Origin: an uncultured Lachnospiraceae bacterium
GTDB taxonomy: Bacteria; Bacillota; Clostridia; Lachnospirales; Lachnospiraceae
Assembly: GCA_910577645.1 (NCBI GenBank)
Contig: CAJTOL010000030.1
Span: forward strand, 1 to 40,678
Direction of reading: 5' to 3'
Length of the DNA stretch: 40,678 nt
The notes under the pieces are model-generated. The model searched no databases. It saw nothing but the letters and a program-made list of their open reading frames with translations, and was not told the DNA's origin. Position 1 is the stretch's first letter. Each line of letters begins with the position of its first letter. Made by a program: the position numbers and the translations under genes. Of the stretch, positions 38,411 through 40,678 are shown one piece after another.

Positions 38411-40267
38411 GTGATTTATCGGGCAGAAGCAGTGGTAATAGGCGGCGGGCCTGCTGGAATCTGCGGGGCCTTGGCTCTGGCAAGACAGGGGAAAAAGACC
38501 GTATTGATAACAAACCGTCCTGTGCTGGGCGGCAATTCCAGCAGCGAGATCCGGGTATGGACAAGGGGAGCCGCCGGCGGGGGCAGCCTGTACGCGGAGG
38601 AGATGGGGATCTGGGGAGAATTAAAGCTTAGAAACCTGTATTTAAATCCGGAAGCCAACCCGGTTTTTTGGGATGATGTTCTGCTGGAGCAGACGCTTCT
38701 GGAAGAAAATATTACATTATTTTTAAATACCCATGTGGCAGAGGTAAAAATGAAAGAGGACGGAACCATCCAATCTGTTGTGGGGAGTCAGATGGGAACG
38801 GAAAAAATCATTGAATTTGAAGGCCGTATATTTATGGATGCCACAGGGGATGGAACCATCGGCCAATTGGCCGGAGCGCCCAGCGCCATGGGAAAGGAGG
38901 AACGGCAGAAATACGGCGAAAGCCTTGCGCCGTTAAAGCCGGAGAAAACTACATTTGGAAATACCATTTTCTTTTTTACCCAAAATGCAGGTAAGCCGGT
39001 AGCATATAAGGCTCCGGATTTCGCCTACCCTATGGAACAAATAGAAGTTGAGATGGGAGGGATGCAGAATACCATTGACGATGCCCAGGAAATCGGCCTG
39101 GAGTTAAAACGTCTGGTAACCGGGGTATGGAATTATATAAAAAACAGCGGCAGGTTTCAGGCGGATCAGCTGACTCTCTCCTGGGAAGGAAATCTTCCCG
39201 GCAAAAGAGAGAGCCGCCGGATGATTACAGAGAAGGTGCTTTGCCAAAAGGATGTTTTGGAACCGGAAGGATTTTCTGACAGCGCATTTTACGGAGGCTG
39301 GTATCTGGATTTTCATCCTTCAGACGGAGTCAATACAGGGGAGGAAAACTGCACTCAGATTCCGGTGCAGATTTATCCCATACCTTTAAGGTGCCTGTAT
39401 AACAAAAGAGTCGGAAACCTGGTTTTTGCCGGAAGGAATATTGGAGTCAGCCATGTAGCCTTTGCTTCCACCCGGATTATGAATACCTGCGCCCTTTCCG
39501 GCCAGGCGGCGGGAACTCTGGCAGCGAAATGCCTGGAGCTGGAGTGCAGGCCGGGGGATTTGGACAAGGAAGAGGTAAAGGACATTCAGCAGCGCCTTTT
39601 AGACGGGGATATGCTGATTCCGGGAGTGGACTTTGATGAGACAAGGAATTTGGCGGGAAATGCCGCCGTAAGGGTTTCTTCTGAGGAGGAGAAAGGAAGC
39701 GCAGAAGAGGACGGCAGCTGGGATCTGGAAGAAGGAGGATTCCTGGTGTGGCCTAAGGCGGCGGGAAAAGCTGAAGCGCTTTTCCAGGCAGCAGCCAAGA
39801 CAGAACTTTTCTATGAGATTTATGAATCCTTCCTGCCCTCCAGGGCGGCTTACGGGAAAAAAACAGGAGAGGGCAGCTTAAAGCTGGAACCCGGAAGGCA
39901 ATGGATATCTCTGGAAAAAATGGACGGGCCGGGAGAGGGATTTTCAACTGCAGTATTTAGAAAGGCTTCCGGAGTGAGAATCATTGCAGGAAAAGAAGAG
40001 CTTCCGGGATTTCTTATGGGGCATAAGGATTGGGCAGATTATAAAAATCCCTATATTCGTCTGGTTTCTTCTTTATATAATGGGGAAAATCTGATAAACA
40101 ATCAGGCCAGGCTGTGGAAAAAACCAAATTTGTGGATTTCCCAAAAAGAAAAAAGCCCCTGGGCGGAGCTTTCTTTTAAAGAAAAGATAGAGATTCAGGA
40201 AATTCTGGTATTTTTTATTGATTTTATAGACGAAAATCGTCTTATAACTTCTTACAAGCCTTTATAG
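38411..40267 (+). CDS. FAD-dependent oxidoreductase (FAD_oxidored family)
   Basis: A 618-residue flavoprotein. The dinucleotide-binding fingerprint is AVVIGGGPAGICGALALARQG (residues 7-27, given here as AVVIGGGPAGICG), followed by LGGNSSSEIRVWTRGA, FMDATGDGTIGQLAGA and the C-terminal FAD-contact GNLVFAGRNIGVSHVAFAS. This is the FAD_oxidored (PF12831-type) family, often linked to sugar or polysaccharide gene clusters. A further domain from about residue 430 has no family I can name. GTG at 38411 is the start, with GGGAGG nine bases upstream. The divergent PocR-AraC protein probably regulates it. Its substrate is unknown. A terminator follows the stop directly. Confidence 0.88.
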   Translation: MIYRAEAVVIGGGPAGICGALALARQGKKTVLITNRPVLGGNSSSEIRVWTRGAAGGGSLYAEEMGIWGELKLRNLYLNPEANPVFWDDVLLEQTLLEENITLFLNTHVAEVKMKEDGTIQSVVGSQMGTEKIIEFEGRIFMDATGDGTIGQLAGAPSAMGKEERQKYGESLAPLKPEKTTFGNTIFFFTQNAGKPVAYKAPDFAYPMEQIEVEMGGMQNTIDDAQEIGLELKRLVTGVWNYIKNSGRFQADQLTLSWEGNLPGKRESRRMITEKVLCQKDVLEPEGFSDSAFYGGWYLDFHPSDGVNTGEENCTQIPVQIYPIPLRCLYNKRVGNLVFAGRNIGVSHVAFASTRIMNTCALSGQAAGTLAAKCLELECRPGDLDKEEVKDIQQRLLDGDMLIPGVDFDETRNLAGNAAVRVSSEEEKGSAEEDGSWDLEEGGFLVWPKAAGKAEALFQAAAKTELFYEIYESFLPSRAAYGKKTGEGSLKLEPGRQWISLEKMDGPGEGFSTAVFRKASGVRIIAGKEELPGFLMGHKDWADYKNPYIRLVSSLYNGENLINNQARLWKKPNLWISQKEKSPWAELSFKEKIEIQEILVFFIDFIDENRLITSYKPL

Positions 40268-40309
40268 AAAACGGCAAAAACCATTGATTTTTCAAGGTTC
40301 TTGCCGTTT
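40268..40309 (+). terminator. Intrinsic terminator after the FAD oxidoreductase gene
   Basis: AAACGGCAA (40268-40276) pairs with TTGCCGTTT (40301-40309); inner AACC/GGTT pairs extend the stem past single-base bulges. It begins right after the stop codon. The T tract is short. Confidence 0.75.
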
Positions 40310-40405
40310 CTGCTTATATCACGCCGTATCTCTTTACAAGCCCACTTTTGGAGCAAGGGCGGCAAAATAGCGTCAAAAATTTAGACGCATGAACAGGAGG
40401 ACGAC

Positions 40406-40678
40406 ATGAAAAACGAGCTTTTAGACAAGGGTATTATACGTCCGGCGAAATCGGCAAGGATAAGATAAACCTTGTAGCCGGGGCAATCACGCAGCCATTC
40501 GCAGAAATGGTATGGGTAACGACGGGCGGCGATATGGAAACCATAAACCGCTTGACAGATATTCTTGTTACCATGAACACTCCCGCCGACCGGGGGAAGC
40601 TGTTCAAAATCATCAAAATGCTCTACGGGCTTATGGGCTTGCCCTTTTCCGGGGAAGCCGAGCCTATGGACGCAGACC
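40406..40678 (+). pseudogene. Unidentified protein gene, apparently frameshifted, cut by window edge
   Basis: AGGAGG lies six bases before an ATG at 40406, but that frame closes after 20 codons. Another frame is open from before 40408 to the last base of the window and has balanced protein-like composition: YYTSGEIGKDKINLVAGAIT, FAEMVWVTTGGDMETINRL, then TPADRGKLFKIIKMLYGLMG. Adding one T to the four-T run at 40419-40422 joins the ATG to this frame (giving MKNELFRQGYYTSG). It could be a real frameshift or a homopolymer read error. I do not recognise the family. Codon style differs from the genes to the left and may mark the edge of an acquired element. Confidence 0.45.

Noticed and set aside
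1..40678. CRISPR array, tRNA, rRNA or classical insertion sequence
   Set aside because: No regularly spaced repeats, no cloverleaf or rRNA sequence and no transposase motif were seen on reading both strands by eye.

Overview
The window looks like chromosome from an anaerobic gut-type Firmicute, most likely a member of Clostridia/Lachnospiraceae. This rests on AGGAGG-type ribosome sites, sigma-A promoters (TTGACA/TATAAT), occasional TTG/GTG starts, a complete [FeFe]-hydrogenase maturation set (hydE, hydG, hydF), and many carbohydrate and multidrug transport genes. No rRNA, tRNA, CRISPR array or recognisable transposase was seen.

Layout. 1-3.3 kb: a DUF1905 protein, a MATE exporter and an M20 amidohydrolase. 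3.28-4.75 kb: a small XRE regulator/nucleotidyltransferase toxin-antitoxin-like cassette inserted exactly at the 3' end of the amidohydrolase gene and bounded by 48-bp direct repeats. 4.8-7.2 kb: an ATPase, then an AT-rich pair (two-TM membrane protein plus SAM methyltransferase). 7.3-9.2 kb: a second MATE exporter and its MarR regulator, sharing a 15-bp operator. 9.2-13.7 kb: the hydrogenase-maturation operon behind a long structured leader with an intrinsic terminator. 13.7-16.0 kb: a CcdA-thioredoxin fusion and an RpiR/SIS regulator. 16.1-20.7 kb: a sulfatase in an operon with a tripartite tricarboxylate-type transporter (tctC, tctB, tctA). 20.8-23.1 kb: a secreted GH5 glycosidase and a GH43/GH117-like beta-propeller enzyme. 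23.3-24.8 kb: a YefM/RelE-type toxin-antitoxin pair and an alpha/beta hydrolase. 24.9-27.1 kb: a split chromate transporter and a divergent LysR gene. 27.1-29.4 kb: a GH4 glycosidase remnant, a DUF1349 protein, and a HxlR regulator divergent from a radical SAM gene. 29.4-34.9 kb: a beta-galactosidase/GPH symporter operon divergent from an AraC regulator. 35.1-36.8 kb: an AbiE-type module whose toxin gene is broken twice. 36.8-40.3 kb: an MIF-like tautomerase, a PocR-AraC regulator and an FAD oxidoreductase. The right edge carries the start of an unidentified, apparently frameshifted gene.

Themes. Several divergent regulator/target pairs have readable promoter-operator architecture (RpiR-sulfatase, LysR-chromate, HxlR-radical SAM, AraC-lacZ). 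Carbohydrate uptake and hydrolysis dominate, interrupted by small defence or addiction modules. The most novel items are (i) the direct-repeat-flanked toxin-antitoxin cassette that carries a replacement gene end, (ii) a duplicated mini-ORF of about 22-24 codons, found between tctB and tctA and again before the radical SAM gene, each copy ending on the Shine-Dalgarno of the next gene, (iii) the attenuator-like leader of the hydrogenase-maturation operon, and (iv) decay of the AbiE toxin by a 16-bp tandem duplication and a microhomology deletion.
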